A stretch of DNA of 64,000 nucleotides, taken from the NCBI RefSeq assembly GCF_018388425.1, contig NZ_CP074406.1:3782001-3846000 (forward strand), given 5' to 3'. The stretch's first letter is position 1, and every line of letters starts with the position of its first letter. A program made the translations under genes and the position numbers. Positions 23,743 through 31,742 of the stretch are shown here, one piece after another. Under the pieces are notes generated by a model that saw only the letters and a list, made by a program, of their open reading frames with translations, had not been told where the DNA came from and searched no databases. Origin of the DNA: Nocardioides faecalis (GTDB lineage Bacteria; Actinomycetota; Actinomycetes; Propionibacteriales; Nocardioidaceae).

Positions 23743-24879
23743 ATGTCCCACCACCGCAACGAACCAGAAACTCCGGCTCGGCACTCTGGGCCGGTGAGCC
23801 AGCAAACGAGTCCGCGCACCCCCCGGTCCGCGGCACTGCAGCCCGGCACCGGGCCGATCCGATCGGCGACGTACCTGCCCGCCGAGCCCGACACCGTGTT
23901 GTGGGGTCGCCTGCCCTGCGGCACCGATACCCCGGTGCTGACCGTCGAGCCGGGCACCGAGGTCACCATCGACACGATCAGCCACGAGGGGATCCTCGAG
24001 GACCAGGGTCGCGACCCGCGGCGCTTCTTCACCGAGCACGGCGCCGAGGAGGTGCTCACCGACGCCATCGCCCTGGCCGCCGCCGACGTGCCGCGGACCT
24101 TCGGCGTCGACGGTCCGCACGTGGTCTCCCGCCCGATCCAGGTCACCGGCGCCCGGGCCGGTGACCTGCTCGCGATCACCATCCTCGAGACCCTCCCCCG
24201 GGTGCCGTACGGCGTGATCTCCAACCGTCACGCCAAAGGCGCCCTGCCGGACACCTACCCGCTCGACGGGGCGGCGGTGCACAGCGAGTTCGTCACCATC
24301 GCCGACGATCACGCCCACCTCGGGCCGGCCCGGTTCCCGCTCGCCCCGTTCCTGGGGATCATGGGCGTCGCGGTCGACGGCGACGAGCGGCCGCACAGCG
24401 TGCCGCCGGGACCGCACGGCGGCAACATCGACATCCGGATGCTCACCGTCGGCAGCACCCTCTACCTGCCGATCCAGGTCGACGGGGCGATGGCCTACGT
24501 CGGCGACCCGCACTTCGCTCAGGGCGACGGCGAGGTCAGCCTGACCGCGCTCGAGGCCAGCCTGCGCGCCACCGTCCGGTTCGACGTCCTCGCCCGCGAG
24601 GAGGCGGTGGCGCAGTTCGGCGAGCTGGTCGGTCCGCTGGCCGCCACCGACGAGCTGCTCATCCCCACCGGCATGGACCCCGACCTCGACGTCGCGGTGC
24701 AGAACTGCGTGCGCGCCGCGATCGCGCTGCTGCAGGCGCGCTACGGGATGAGCGCGCCGGCGGCCTACGCCTACCTCAGCGCCGCCACCGACTTCCACAT
24801 CTCCCAGGTCGTCGACGTGGTCAAGGGCGTCCACGCCGCCATCCGGCGCAGCGACTTCCCCGACGCAGGCGGCTTGTGA
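23743..24879 (+). CDS. Acetamidase/formamidase family protein
   Basis: A 378-residue FmdA/AmdA-type amidase, hydrolysing small amides to acid plus ammonia. Family landmarks seen are G-T-E-V-T-I-D-T-I-S-H-E-G, then L-P-R-V-P-Y-G-V-I-S-N-R-H-A-K-G, G-P-H-G-G-N-I-D, and V-G-D-P-H-F-A-Q-G-D-G-E-V. ATG 23743 is assumed. A GTG at 23794 would remove about 17 residues of low-complexity N-terminus. The stop overlaps the next ATG (TGATG). In this cluster it would finish removal of nitrogen from a small amide product. Confidence 0.88.
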   Translation: MSHHRNEPETPARHSGPVSQQTSPRTPRSAALQPGTGPIRSATYLPAEPDTVLWGRLPCGTDTPVLTVEPGTEVTIDTISHEGILEDQGRDPRRFFTEHGAEEVLTDAIALAAADVPRTFGVDGPHVVSRPIQVTGARAGDLLAITILETLPRVPYGVISNRHAKGALPDTYPLDGAAVHSEFVTIADDHAHLGPARFPLAPFLGIMGVAVDGDERPHSVPPGPHGGNIDIRMLTVGSTLYLPIQVDGAMAYVGDPHFAQGDGEVSLTALEASLRATVRFDVLAREEAVAQFGELVGPLAATDELLIPTGMDPDLDVAVQNCVRAAIALLQARYGMSAPAAYAYLSAATDFHISQVVDVVKGVHAAIRRSDFPDAGGL

Positions 24880-26381
24880 TGGCCGGGCAGCACGAGGCCC
24901 CCGACGGGCTGATGGCGGCGTTCCACGCCTACGAGCGGGCGCTGATGGACGACGACCTCGACGCGATGGCGCGCCTGTTCGCGCCCGGCGCCGACACGCT
25001 GCGCGGCGACGCCGAGGGCCTGCTCGTCGGGCACGAGGAGATCACCGGCTTCCGCCGCGGCCGCGGCGGGGCGCCTCGGCGCCGCCTGGTCGGCACCGAG
25101 GTGCGTCCCCTCGACGCCGACCACGCCGTGGTCGTGGCGCAGACCGAGCTCGAGCGCGGCGGGCGCGGGCTGCAGACCCAGGTGTGGCGCCGCGAGGCCG
25201 AGTCCGGTCGGTGGCAGGTGCTGGTCGCCCACGTGGGCACCCCGGCACCGGCCTTGGACACCCGCATCTGGCGCGTCGTCGGCGACCCGCTCGTGCCCGG
25301 CGCCGGCACCGGAGCGCTGGCCGGGGAGACGGTCGCGGTCAAGGACGTGTACGCCGTCGCCGGGCACCCGATCGGGGCCGGCAACCCGGCGCGGCTGGCT
25401 GCGGCGGAGACCGAGGTCCAGCACGCGAGCGTGCTGGGGCAGCTGCTGGCGGGCGGCGCCGACGTGCGCGGCATCGCGCGCACCGACGAGTTCGCCTACA
25501 GCATCGCCGGCGCCAACCCGCACCACGGCACCCCGCCCAACCCGCGCGCCGCCCGGCGGGTCCCCGGCGGATCCAGCAGCGGCTCCGCCTCCGCGGTGAG
25601 CCTGGGCCACGCCAGCATCGGCCTGGGCACCGACACCGCCGGCTCGATCCGGGTGCCGTCGGCCTACCAGGGCCTGCACGGCATCCGCACCACCCACGGG
25701 CTGGTGGACCGCACCGGGCTGCTCCCCCTCGCCCCCAGCTTCGACACCGTCGGGTGGATGACCCACGACGCGACGCTGCTGCGGCGCGTGGGCGACGTCC
25801 TGCTGCCCACCGGGCAGTACGACGGCCTCGGCGAGCTCGTCATCGTCCCCGAGCTGCTCGCCCTGGCCACCCCCGAGGTCGCCGACGCCGTCGCCGCCCG
25901 CTTCGCCGGGGTCGCCCGCACCGAGCACTGGGACGGTGCGGAACTGCTGGCGTCGTACCGGCGGGCGTTCGGGACCTGCCAGGGTTTTGAGGCCTGGCAG
26001 CATCACGGCGCCTGGCTCACCGGTCGGCTCGACACGCTCGGGCCGGCGGCGCGGGCGCGGTTCGAGCACGCCTCGACGATCAGCGCCGCCGAGGCTGAGC
26101 AGGCCCTGGAGACGCTGCTCGAGGCCCGGACGACGATCCGCGACTTCGTCGGCGACCGGGTGGTGGTGCTGCCGTCAGCGGCCTCCGTCGCCCCGATGCC
26201 GGCCGAGGCCGAGGAGGCCCGCGAGCGCACCCTCACCCTGACCTGCCTGGCCTCCGTCGGCGGCCTGCCGGCGGTCAGCCTTCCCCTGTCCACCGCGTCC
26301 GGGCTGCCGGCGGGAGCGTGCCTCGTCGCGGCCCGCGGCCGCGACCGTGCGCTGCTGCACCTGACGGAGGCCCTGTCATGA
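24879..26381 (+). CDS. AtzH-like domain fused to an amidase (allophanate-hydrolase-like)
   Basis: A 500-residue fusion. Residues 1-120 form an AtzH/SnoaL-like (NTF2-fold) domain (A-F-H-A-Y-E-R-A-L-M-D-D-D-L-D-A-M-A-R-L-F), the partner of amidases in the cyanuric-acid pathway. Residues ~140-500 are an amidase-signature domain with Lys155, G-S-S-S-G-S 231-236 and nucleophile Ser256 (D-T-A-G-S-I-R). In that pathway AtzE/AtzH deaminates 1-carboxybiuret and AtzF cleaves allophanate. ATG 24879 overlaps the upstream stop by one base, and a GTG at 24876 is possible. A hydrolytic step on a carbamoyl/ureido intermediate is likely. Confidence 0.85.
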   Translation: MAGQHEAPDGLMAAFHAYERALMDDDLDAMARLFAPGADTLRGDAEGLLVGHEEITGFRRGRGGAPRRRLVGTEVRPLDADHAVVVAQTELERGGRGLQTQVWRREAESGRWQVLVAHVGTPAPALDTRIWRVVGDPLVPGAGTGALAGETVAVKDVYAVAGHPIGAGNPARLAAAETEVQHASVLGQLLAGGADVRGIARTDEFAYSIAGANPHHGTPPNPRAARRVPGGSSSGSASAVSLGHASIGLGTDTAGSIRVPSAYQGLHGIRTTHGLVDRTGLLPLAPSFDTVGWMTHDATLLRRVGDVLLPTGQYDGLGELVIVPELLALATPEVADAVAARFAGVARTEHWDGAELLASYRRAFGTCQGFEAWQHHGAWLTGRLDTLGPAARARFEHASTISAAEAEQALETLLEARTTIRDFVGDRVVVLPSAASVAPMPAEAEEARERTLTLTCLASVGGLPAVSLPLSTASGLPAGACLVAARGRDRALLHLTEALS

Positions 26382-27085
26382 GCTGGCGAGCTGTCCCCAC
26401 CGCCCGGATGCACCTGTGGCTGATGCTGGTGCTGACCTTCACCACCGGCATCAACGACGCGATCGGCTACCTCGGCCTGGACAAGGTCTTCACCGGCAAC
26501 ATGACCGGCAACGTCGTCATCCTCGGCATGGCGCTGGTCGGCGACCACGAGGACCTGCCGGTCCTCGGGCCGGCGCTGGCGCTGGTCGGGTTCATGGTCG
26601 GCGCGGCCATCGCGGGCCGGGCGCTGCGCACGGCCGGCGCCGGATGGAACGCCACCACCACGGTCCTGCTCGGCTTCGTCGCGCTGACCATGTTCGTCCT
26701 CGGCGGCATGCTGCTCCTCACCGGCGACCATCCCGTCACCGCCGCGATGGTCACCGTCACCACGCTCGCCGCCCTCGCCATGGGCATGCAGGCCGCGGCC
26801 GCGCGACACCTCGCGGTCAAGGACGTGACGACCGTGGTGGTCACCAGCACCATCACCGGGCTCGCTGCGGACTCGTGGCTCGGGGCCCGCAAGCCGGGCG
26901 CCTCGGCGCGCCGGATCAGCGCGGTGGTGCTGATCCTGCTCGGTGCGTTCGTGGGCGCCGCCGCGCTGCAGCTGCACCTCGCCTCCGGCCTGCTGCTCGC
27001 CGGCGTGCTGATCGCGGGCGTCACCGTCGTGGGCGCGGCCCACGAGCACGCCACCCGGACCGGCGGCACCGTGGCGGTGGGCTGA
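26378..27085 (+). CDS. YoaK family membrane protein (DUF1275)
   Basis: A 235-residue membrane protein with about six hydrophobic segments and the DUF1275 hallmark F-T-G-N-M-T-G-N-V-V-I-L-G, preceded by T-G-I-N-D-A-I-G-Y-L. The function of the family is unknown. The placement (ATG overlapping the amidase stop by 4 nt) suggests export or exchange of a pathway compound, as inference. Last gene of the rightward operon. Confidence 0.9.
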   Translation: MSWRAVPTARMHLWLMLVLTFTTGINDAIGYLGLDKVFTGNMTGNVVILGMALVGDHEDLPVLGPALALVGFMVGAAIAGRALRTAGAGWNATTTVLLGFVALTMFVLGGMLLLTGDHPVTAAMVTVTTLAALAMGMQAAAARHLAVKDVTTVVVTSTITGLAADSWLGARKPGASARRISAVVLILLGAFVGAAALQLHLASGLLLAGVLIAGVTVVGAAHEHATRTGGTVAVG

Positions 27086-27099
27086 GCCCTCCCCCAGAC

Positions 27100-27127
27100 G
27101 AGCCCGGCACCCCCCTCGGCCGGGCTC
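27100..27127 (+). terminator. Hairpin ending the rightward catabolic operon
   Basis: Perfect arms gagcccggc (27100-27108) and gccgggctc (27119-27127) with a 10-nt loop, 15 bp after the YoaK-family stop. No U-run. Confidence 0.55.
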
Positions 27128-27251
27128 ACCGCGGCCGGCGTCGGACGAGCTCGTCCGGCGCCGGTCGCCCTTTCCTGCTGTCGGTTCCGGCTGTCGGCGA
27201 CGGTGGCTAGCGTGCGAAGCGACGCGAGGTCCCGACGACGAGGAGCCGGTC

Positions 27252-27617
27252 ATGGCGTACGACGAACAGCTGGCCGCCCGCATCCGTGCGGCGGTGACGG
27301 ACGCAACCGAGGCGGCTGGCGCAGGCGGGTCGGTCGGGCACCGGGAGATCACCATGTTCGGCGGCCTGTGCTGGACGGTGAACACCCACATGGCCGTCGG
27401 CACCGGCGAGCAGGACCTGATGGTGCACGTCGGCACCGACGGGATCGACGAGGCCCTCGCCGCCGGCGCGCGCCGGGCGACGATGGGCTCGCGGACCATG
27501 GGCGGGGTGGTCCTGGTGGCGGCGGCGGACCTTCCCGACACGGCGAGCCTGGACGCCTGGGTGCGGCCGGCGGTGGCGCGGGCGTTGGCGCGGCCACCGA
27601 AGCCGGGCAAGCGCTGA
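27252..27617 (+). CDS. TfoX/Sxy N-terminal domain protein
   Basis: A 121-residue protein of the TfoX N-terminal family: L-A-A-R-I-R-A-A-V at the start and the core I-T-M-F-G-G-L-C-W-T-V-N-T-H-M-A-V-G ... G-S-R-T-M-G-G-V-V-L-V. In gamma-proteobacteria the domain occurs in competence regulators. The stand-alone actinobacterial versions have no known role. A GAGGAG ribosome-binding site precedes ATG 27252. Confidence 0.85.
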   Translation: MAYDEQLAARIRAAVTDATEAAGAGGSVGHREITMFGGLCWTVNTHMAVGTGEQDLMVHVGTDGIDEALAAGARRATMGSRTMGGVVLVAAADLPDTASLDAWVRPAVARALARPPKPGKR

Positions 27618-27650
27618 GGGCAGGCGTGACGCCGCGGCCCGGCGTGGACC

Positions 27651-27656
27651 TAGGCT
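27651..27656 (+). promoter_or_regulatory. -10 TAGGCT, leaderless start for the 2'-5' RNA ligase-like gene
   Basis: TAGGCT, then 7 nt, then GTG 27664. No Shine-Dalgarno. Confidence 0.45.
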
Positions 27657-27663
27657 GGCGCGG

Positions 27664-28206
27664 GTGCCCGACCATGCCTTGGAGCTGAGCTTCGACGGGG
27701 CCTCCGCGCGCGCGATCGAGGCCCAGTGGGAGGCGTTGCGGGCCGCGGGCCTGCCCTCGCAGGCCGACCACCGCTCGATGACCAACGCTCCGCACCTGAC
27801 GCTGGTCGCGGCCAGCCCCATCGACGCCTCCGTGGTGGCGCCCGCCGCCGACCTGGTCGCTCCGCTTCTGCCCGCGGTGATCGCGGTGCGCGGACTGCTG
27901 CTCCTGGGCGACGGACCGCGGATCACCCTGGCCCACCTGGTCGAGCCGGACGCGGCGCTCGCCGACGCGGTGGCCCGTCTGCGCACCCTGGTGCCGGGCC
28001 TGCGTCACTCGGTGTGGACACCGCACGTCACCCTGGCCCGCCGCGTGCCCCGACGACAGCTCGCCCGAGCGCTCGAGGTGCTGGGCGAGGTGCCGCCGGT
28101 GCGCGAGATCGTGGCCGACCGGCTGCGCTGGTGGGACCCGGAGACGCAGGTGGTGGAGACCGTCAGCGGCCTTCCTCAGCCTCCCGCGAGTCGTGCTCGC
28201 CCCTGA
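27664..28206 (+). CDS. 2'-5' RNA ligase / 2H phosphoesterase family protein
   Basis: A 180-residue two-histidine phosphoesterase. Both signature repeats are present: N-A-P-H-L-T-L-V (~41-48) and W-T-P-H-V-T-L-A-R (~119-127). The superfamily includes RNA 2'-5' ligases (ThpR) and cyclic phosphodiesterases, and substrates here are unknown. The GTG start sits behind a leaderless-type -10. The 3' end lies just before the IS256 remnant region. Confidence 0.85.
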   Translation: MPDHALELSFDGASARAIEAQWEALRAAGLPSQADHRSMTNAPHLTLVAASPIDASVVAPAADLVAPLLPAVIAVRGLLLLGDGPRITLAHLVEPDAALADAVARLRTLVPGLRHSVWTPHVTLARRVPRRQLARALEVLGEVPPVREIVADRLRWWDPETQVVETVSGLPQPPASRARP

Positions 28207-28463
28207 GCGTGTCCTGTACCGAATCCACGGCATCCAGATTCGTGTGACGCCAACGCGACGCGCTCGCAGCCCCTAGCCTTTGCCTCGACGCCGCTGGAGC
28301 GGCGTGGCGCAAGCCCGCCAGGAACAACCTTGTTTGGAACGTCAAGGTCGAAGCCAATGAGCCGGGCAGCACTCATGGATTCGTTGAATCGCTCGACGAT
28401 CTGTTGCATCGAGGTGCGCGTCTGATGGTCCAAGGCAGCAAACGCCTTCGAGAAAACCTCATA
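28207..28463. other. Lower-GC junction segment left of the IS256 remnant
   Basis: About 260 bp of distinctly less GC-rich sequence between the 2'-5' RNA ligase-like gene and the transposase fragment. On the minus strand a frame reads N-Y-E-V-F-S-K-A-F-A-A-L-D and then R-T-S-M-Q-Q-I-V-E-R-F-N, but it begins inside the transposase antisense. I do not recognise it. Possibly a scrap of another mobile element or of a gene interrupted long ago. Confidence 0.4.
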
Positions 28464-28958
28464 GTTCAGCGCTGCCGGGTCCACTTCGCCCGCAACCTCC
28501 TCGCCCACGTCCCCAAGACCCACGCCGACATGGTCGCTGCGGTGTTCCGCACGATCTTCGCCCAGCCCGACCCCGAGGCCGTCAGCAAGGCGTGGGGCGA
28601 GGTCCGCGACCAGCTCGCCGTGTCGTTCCCGAAGGTCGGGCCGCTCATGGACGAGGCGAAGGCCGAGGTCCTCGCGTTCACCGGCTTCCCCAAGGCCCAC
28701 TGGCGCAAGATCTGGTCGACGAACCCGCTCGAGCGGGTGAACAAGGAGATCAAGCGCCGCAGCCGCGTGGTCGGCATCTTCCCCAACGCCGCCGCCGTAA
28801 TCAGACTTGTCGGAGCGGTCCTGATCGACATGCACGACGAATGGATCGCCGGCGACCGCCGCTACCTATCTGAGGAGTCCATGGCGCTGGAGTCCATGGC
28901 GCTGCTCAACACCACCATGGATACTGGTGATCACGCCGCCATGGAGAGCGGCGAGTAA
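28464..28958 (+). pseudogene. IS256-family transposase, C-terminal fragment
   Basis: About 165 residues matching the last third of an IS256/mutator-type transposase: Q-R-C-R-V-H-F-A-R-N-L-L, then F-P-K-A-H-W-R-K-I-W-S-T-N-P-L-E-R-V-N-K-E-I-K-R-R (containing the catalytic glutamate region) and V-L-I-D-M-H-D-E-W. The frame opens in unrelated sequence at 28404, and the first two thirds, with the DDE aspartates, are missing. Near the end, 15 bp are duplicated in tandem (28875-28904), doubling S-M-A-L-E. Not functional. Confidence 0.85.
28875..28904 (+). repeat. 15-bp tandem duplication in the transposase fragment
   Basis: gagtccatggcgctg occurs at 28875-28889 and again at 28890-28904. Confidence 0.9.
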
Positions 28959-29080
28959 GGCACCGAAGACCACCTCAAAGCCCACCACCCCGCGGGGCTC
29001 TGTCCATCTGAACCCGTCTACGTCGACCGTTCCCGACCCGCACTCGCCCCGTGACGCCAATGTGCGGCGCCGCAGTCTTG

Positions 29081-30136
29081 CTACGGAGCCGACTGGTCGC
29101 CGACGGCGTGCAAGAACGCTTCGACCGGCATCCAGTTCGGGTTCGAGGCGGCAACCGGCTCGGCGCGGACCTGGTAGAGCGCGCTCTGCCAGGTGCCGGT
29201 GCTGATGTCTTCGGCGAAACGTGCGCCGGTTGCTCCGCCGACGCGGCCCACGAACGCGACCAGCGGGCTAGGGGAGAGGGCGTCGGCGACGATCTCCGCA
29301 CCCGTCATCCGGCCCTGAGCGTTGGGCATGGAGATCGTCTTGGACTCCAGTTCCTCGTGCCGCTCCAGGGCCTCGGCGAGGACCGAGGTCCAGTACGGCG
29401 GCGCGACAGGACGAAACGCGTCGAGCAGCGCCTCCCACGTGACGACCAGGTGCGAGGTCAGGCCGTTGCGTTCGCGGGTCGCGAGGCGTTCGGGCAGCAG
29501 GAGCGCGTGGGCGACGTTCTCGGTAGGAAGGTCCAGCACCTGACGCCAGTGCTCGATGATCGGCGCCTGGGCTGCCATCTGCTCATTCAGGGAGGCAGCG
29601 GACGGGGCGTGGAACATCTTCGCCTCGATGGCCAGCAGCCAGTCGCAGCCCACCAGGACGATGTCGGGTGTCTCGCGGGTGAACTCCTCACCCCACTTCG
29701 CCTTGTCGGCATCGGTGTAGACCGACTCGGCGAACCCGTACTCGGTGAGGAACTGGACCTGCGCGGACGAGCCGGCCTGAGCGTCGACGTCGAGGCCGAA
29801 CAGGTCGAGCAGGCGAGGAAGGTGCCAGAACCCGGTGCTGGTCGTCAGCGCCGGGAACACGGTGCCGGTGTAGAAGCGCTCCTTGCGGTTCAACGGCAGT
29901 AGGCCACGCCACTGGACGTCGACGGGCGCACCATGCTTGAGCGCCCCAGCGTCGGCGCGAACCGCACGTGCAACTTCAGCAGCCTCCGATAACGCGGCAG
30001 CCAAGTTGGTCGCCTCGCCCTCGGACAAGTTGTCGTCCCACTCACCTTTCGCGACCTGTTCGGCGATCCCGGCGGCGCGCTCGAACAGGTGCTGGGCGTG
30101 CGTCGCGGTCTGATGCAGGTCCTCGTGGCTCGTCAT
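29081..30136 (-). CDS. Orphan protein with PD-(D/E)xK nuclease-like motif
   Basis: A 351-residue protein not recognised as any named family. A helical N-terminal part (1-70; A-x-x-A-E-x-A-x-A-V-R pattern) precedes a mixed domain with E-T-P-D-I-V-L-V-G-C-D-W-L-L-A-I-E-A-K (Pro157-Asp158 and Glu171-x-Lys173). This is the spacing and hydrophobic strand context of the PD-(D/E)xK nuclease fold. A Q-A-P-I-I-E-H-W-R-Q helix follows, as in many of these enzymes. Start ATG 30136. It is next to the IS remnant, and no methyltransferase or helicase is nearby. A restriction- or defence-type nuclease is a reasonable guess, not shown. Confidence 0.65.
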   Translation of the reverse strand: MTSHEDLHQTATHAQHLFERAAGIAEQVAKGEWDDNLSEGEATNLAAALSEAAEVARAVRADAGALKHGAPVDVQWRGLLPLNRKERFYTGTVFPALTTSTGFWHLPRLLDLFGLDVDAQAGSSAQVQFLTEYGFAESVYTDADKAKWGEEFTRETPDIVLVGCDWLLAIEAKMFHAPSAASLNEQMAAQAPIIEHWRQVLDLPTENVAHALLLPERLATRERNGLTSHLVVTWEALLDAFRPVAPPYWTSVLAEALERHEELESKTISMPNAQGRMTGAEIVADALSPSPLVAFVGRVGGATGARFAEDISTGTWQSALYQVRAEPVAASNPNWMPVEAFLHAVGDQSAP

Positions 30137-30350
30137 TGCTCGATGATCCGCGATGACAACGACTCTCGTGGCAAAAGTACGGTTCCAGGTGCTCTCAGCG
30201 GACCTACCGTGTGGGTCGTGACCCGGCGGCTTCCTTGGACCACAACTCCACAACAGGCCACACGTGCGTCCCGCGGCGCCGGGCGCGAACCGCGAGACGG
30301 GCGAGACGGGGGGCGGGCGATACGGGGGGCGGGGAGAAGACCCGGAGGGC
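30137..30350. other. Spacer with G-rich repeats
   Basis: No gene seen. The right part (about 30293-30343) contains imperfect repeats of gagacgggcg / cgatacggggggcggg with several runs of five to six G. Confidence 0.4.
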
Positions 30351-31742
30351 TCAGCGCCGCTTGGCCTGCTTGATCTTCTTCTTCACCGACTTCAGCGCCT
30401 TGGCCTTGGCGGCCTTGATCGCCTTCGTCTTCGCCGCCTTCGTCACGCCCGCGCTGCGCGCCATCGTGAGCGCCTTCGCGCCAGCACCGTCACGAGCCTG
30501 GACCTGCGCCCGGCCGAGAGCGTCGTTGAACGCGCTCGCCGACGCAGCGTCGTACGCGGCCTGCTCGGCGTCCTGCTCGGCCGCACGAGACGCGCACGCG
30601 GTGGCGGCATCCCGCGTCTCACCCTTGCAGGTGCGGGTGATGGTGCGTGTCGCGGTCGCCGTCGCGGTGTTCTTGGCCGAGACGGTCGCCGAACGCGCCA
30701 CCTTCACCTTCGCCGTCGCCGACGACTTGTAGGTCTTTCCCTTCGCCTTGCGCTTCACGGTGACCTTCTTCGTCCACCGCGTGAGCGTCTTCGTGCCGGT
30801 CGAGGTCGCCGACGCGCTCGCCGTGGCGGTACGGGTGGCGGTACGCGTCGCCGTCGCGGTGTACTGACCCTTCGGTGGCTCGGGTGCCACGCCGGTGCAG
30901 GCCCGGTGCGTCGTGGCGATGTCGTCGGGTGCGCCCACGCAGTTCGGAGCCGGGTCAGCGCCGGTGCAGGTGCCGTCGCCGCCGGTCTTCGGCGCGTAGA
31001 GGTCCGGGTCGAGCATCATGCCGGGCTGGTTGGCGTGCGCGGGCATGTTCGTGCACGTGTCCGGCTGCGCGATCCAGTGCCCGGCCGGGTAGCCGGGCTT
31101 GCTCGCCCACGGGTAGACCGCCTTGCAGGCACCGGCCTGCCGCTCCCACGGCGCACAGGTGAACATGTCGCCCTGGAACTGCGTCAGGGCGTTCGCCGCG
31201 GTCTCCAGACGCGCGTTGGTGCAGTAGTAGTCTGAGCCACCGCCGCTCGCCGACTTCCAGGGGTAGCCGGTGGCGGCCCGGCAGGCCTCGGCGTTGGCGT
31301 TGAACCCAGGGAACTTGGCCTCCACGCGCTCGGCGTTCGGGGTGCACCAGTAGGTGTTCATCCAGCCGTTCCACGTCACGTCCGACCAGTCGCTCGCGCA
31401 GTACATGCCGTAGGGCTGGTAGACCCAATCGAAGTTGCGCGCGGCGCTGGTGGTGATCCGGTAGGCGAACCAGAAGCCGTCGGCGTCGGCGTGCTCGGTG
31501 TCGACGAAGAGGATCTCCCGGCCCCGGGCGGCGTGGAAGGTGAGGTATTCCTCCTTCTCGGTGACCTTCAGGTACCCGGGCAGGCTCGGGTCCGGCAGCG
31601 GGCCGTAAGGGCCCTCGACCGACGTGCTCGCAGCGGCAGGGGCTGTGTTCACGCCGAGCACAGTGACGATGGCCGCGAGCAGGCCGAGCACGGCCAGCGC
31701 CATGGCGGCGAGGCGGCCGAGCGGGCTGCGGGTCGTGGTCAT
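30351..31742 (-). CDS. Secreted Cys-rich protein with basic Ala/Lys-rich tail
   Basis: A 463-residue protein of unknown function. A signal peptide covers about residues 1-38 (L-G-R-L-A-A-M-A-L-A-V-L-G-L-L-A-A-I-V ... A-P-A-A-A-S). A central domain with about fifteen cysteines and many Trp/Tyr (F-W-F-A-Y-R-I-T-T-S, W-N-G-W-M-N-T-Y-W-C) suggests a disulfide-bonded extracellular fold. The last third is low-complexity: a Thr/Ala/Arg repeat (T-A-T-R-T-A-T-R-T-A-T-A), then a Lys/Ala tail (A-A-K-T-K-A-I-K-A-A-K-A-K-A-L-K) resembling histone-H1 or HBHA-type tails, which bind nucleic acid or anionic glycans. Start ATG 31742 with an AAGGAG ribosome-binding site. Confidence 0.7.
   Translation of the reverse strand: MTTTRSPLGRLAAMALAVLGLLAAIVTVLGVNTAPAAASTSVEGPYGPLPDPSLPGYLKVTEKEEYLTFHAARGREILFVDTEHADADGFWFAYRITTSAARNFDWVYQPYGMYCASDWSDVTWNGWMNTYWCTPNAERVEAKFPGFNANAEACRAATGYPWKSASGGGSDYYCTNARLETAANALTQFQGDMFTCAPWERQAGACKAVYPWASKPGYPAGHWIAQPDTCTNMPAHANQPGMMLDPDLYAPKTGGDGTCTGADPAPNCVGAPDDIATTHRACTGVAPEPPKGQYTATATRTATRTATASASATSTGTKTLTRWTKKVTVKRKAKGKTYKSSATAKVKVARSATVSAKNTATATATRTITRTCKGETRDAATACASRAAEQDAEQAAYDAASASAFNDALGRAQVQARDGAGAKALTMARSAGVTKAAKTKAIKAAKAKALKSVKKKIKQAKRR

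Larger units (their letters stand above)
28464..29008 (+). mobile_element. Truncated IS256-family insertion sequence
   Basis: Contains the transposase fragment and, downstream, caccaccccgcggggctctg (about 28983-29002), which resembles the inner end of IS256-family right terminal repeats. The left end is lost at about 28464, so the element is a fixed 3' remnant. Confidence 0.6.

Noticed and set aside
28176..28466. Minus-strand gene reading N-Y-E-V-F-S-K-A-F
   Set aside because: Its only start lies inside the antisense of the transposase fragment and no ribosome-binding site precedes the distinctive part. Reported only as an unidentified segment.
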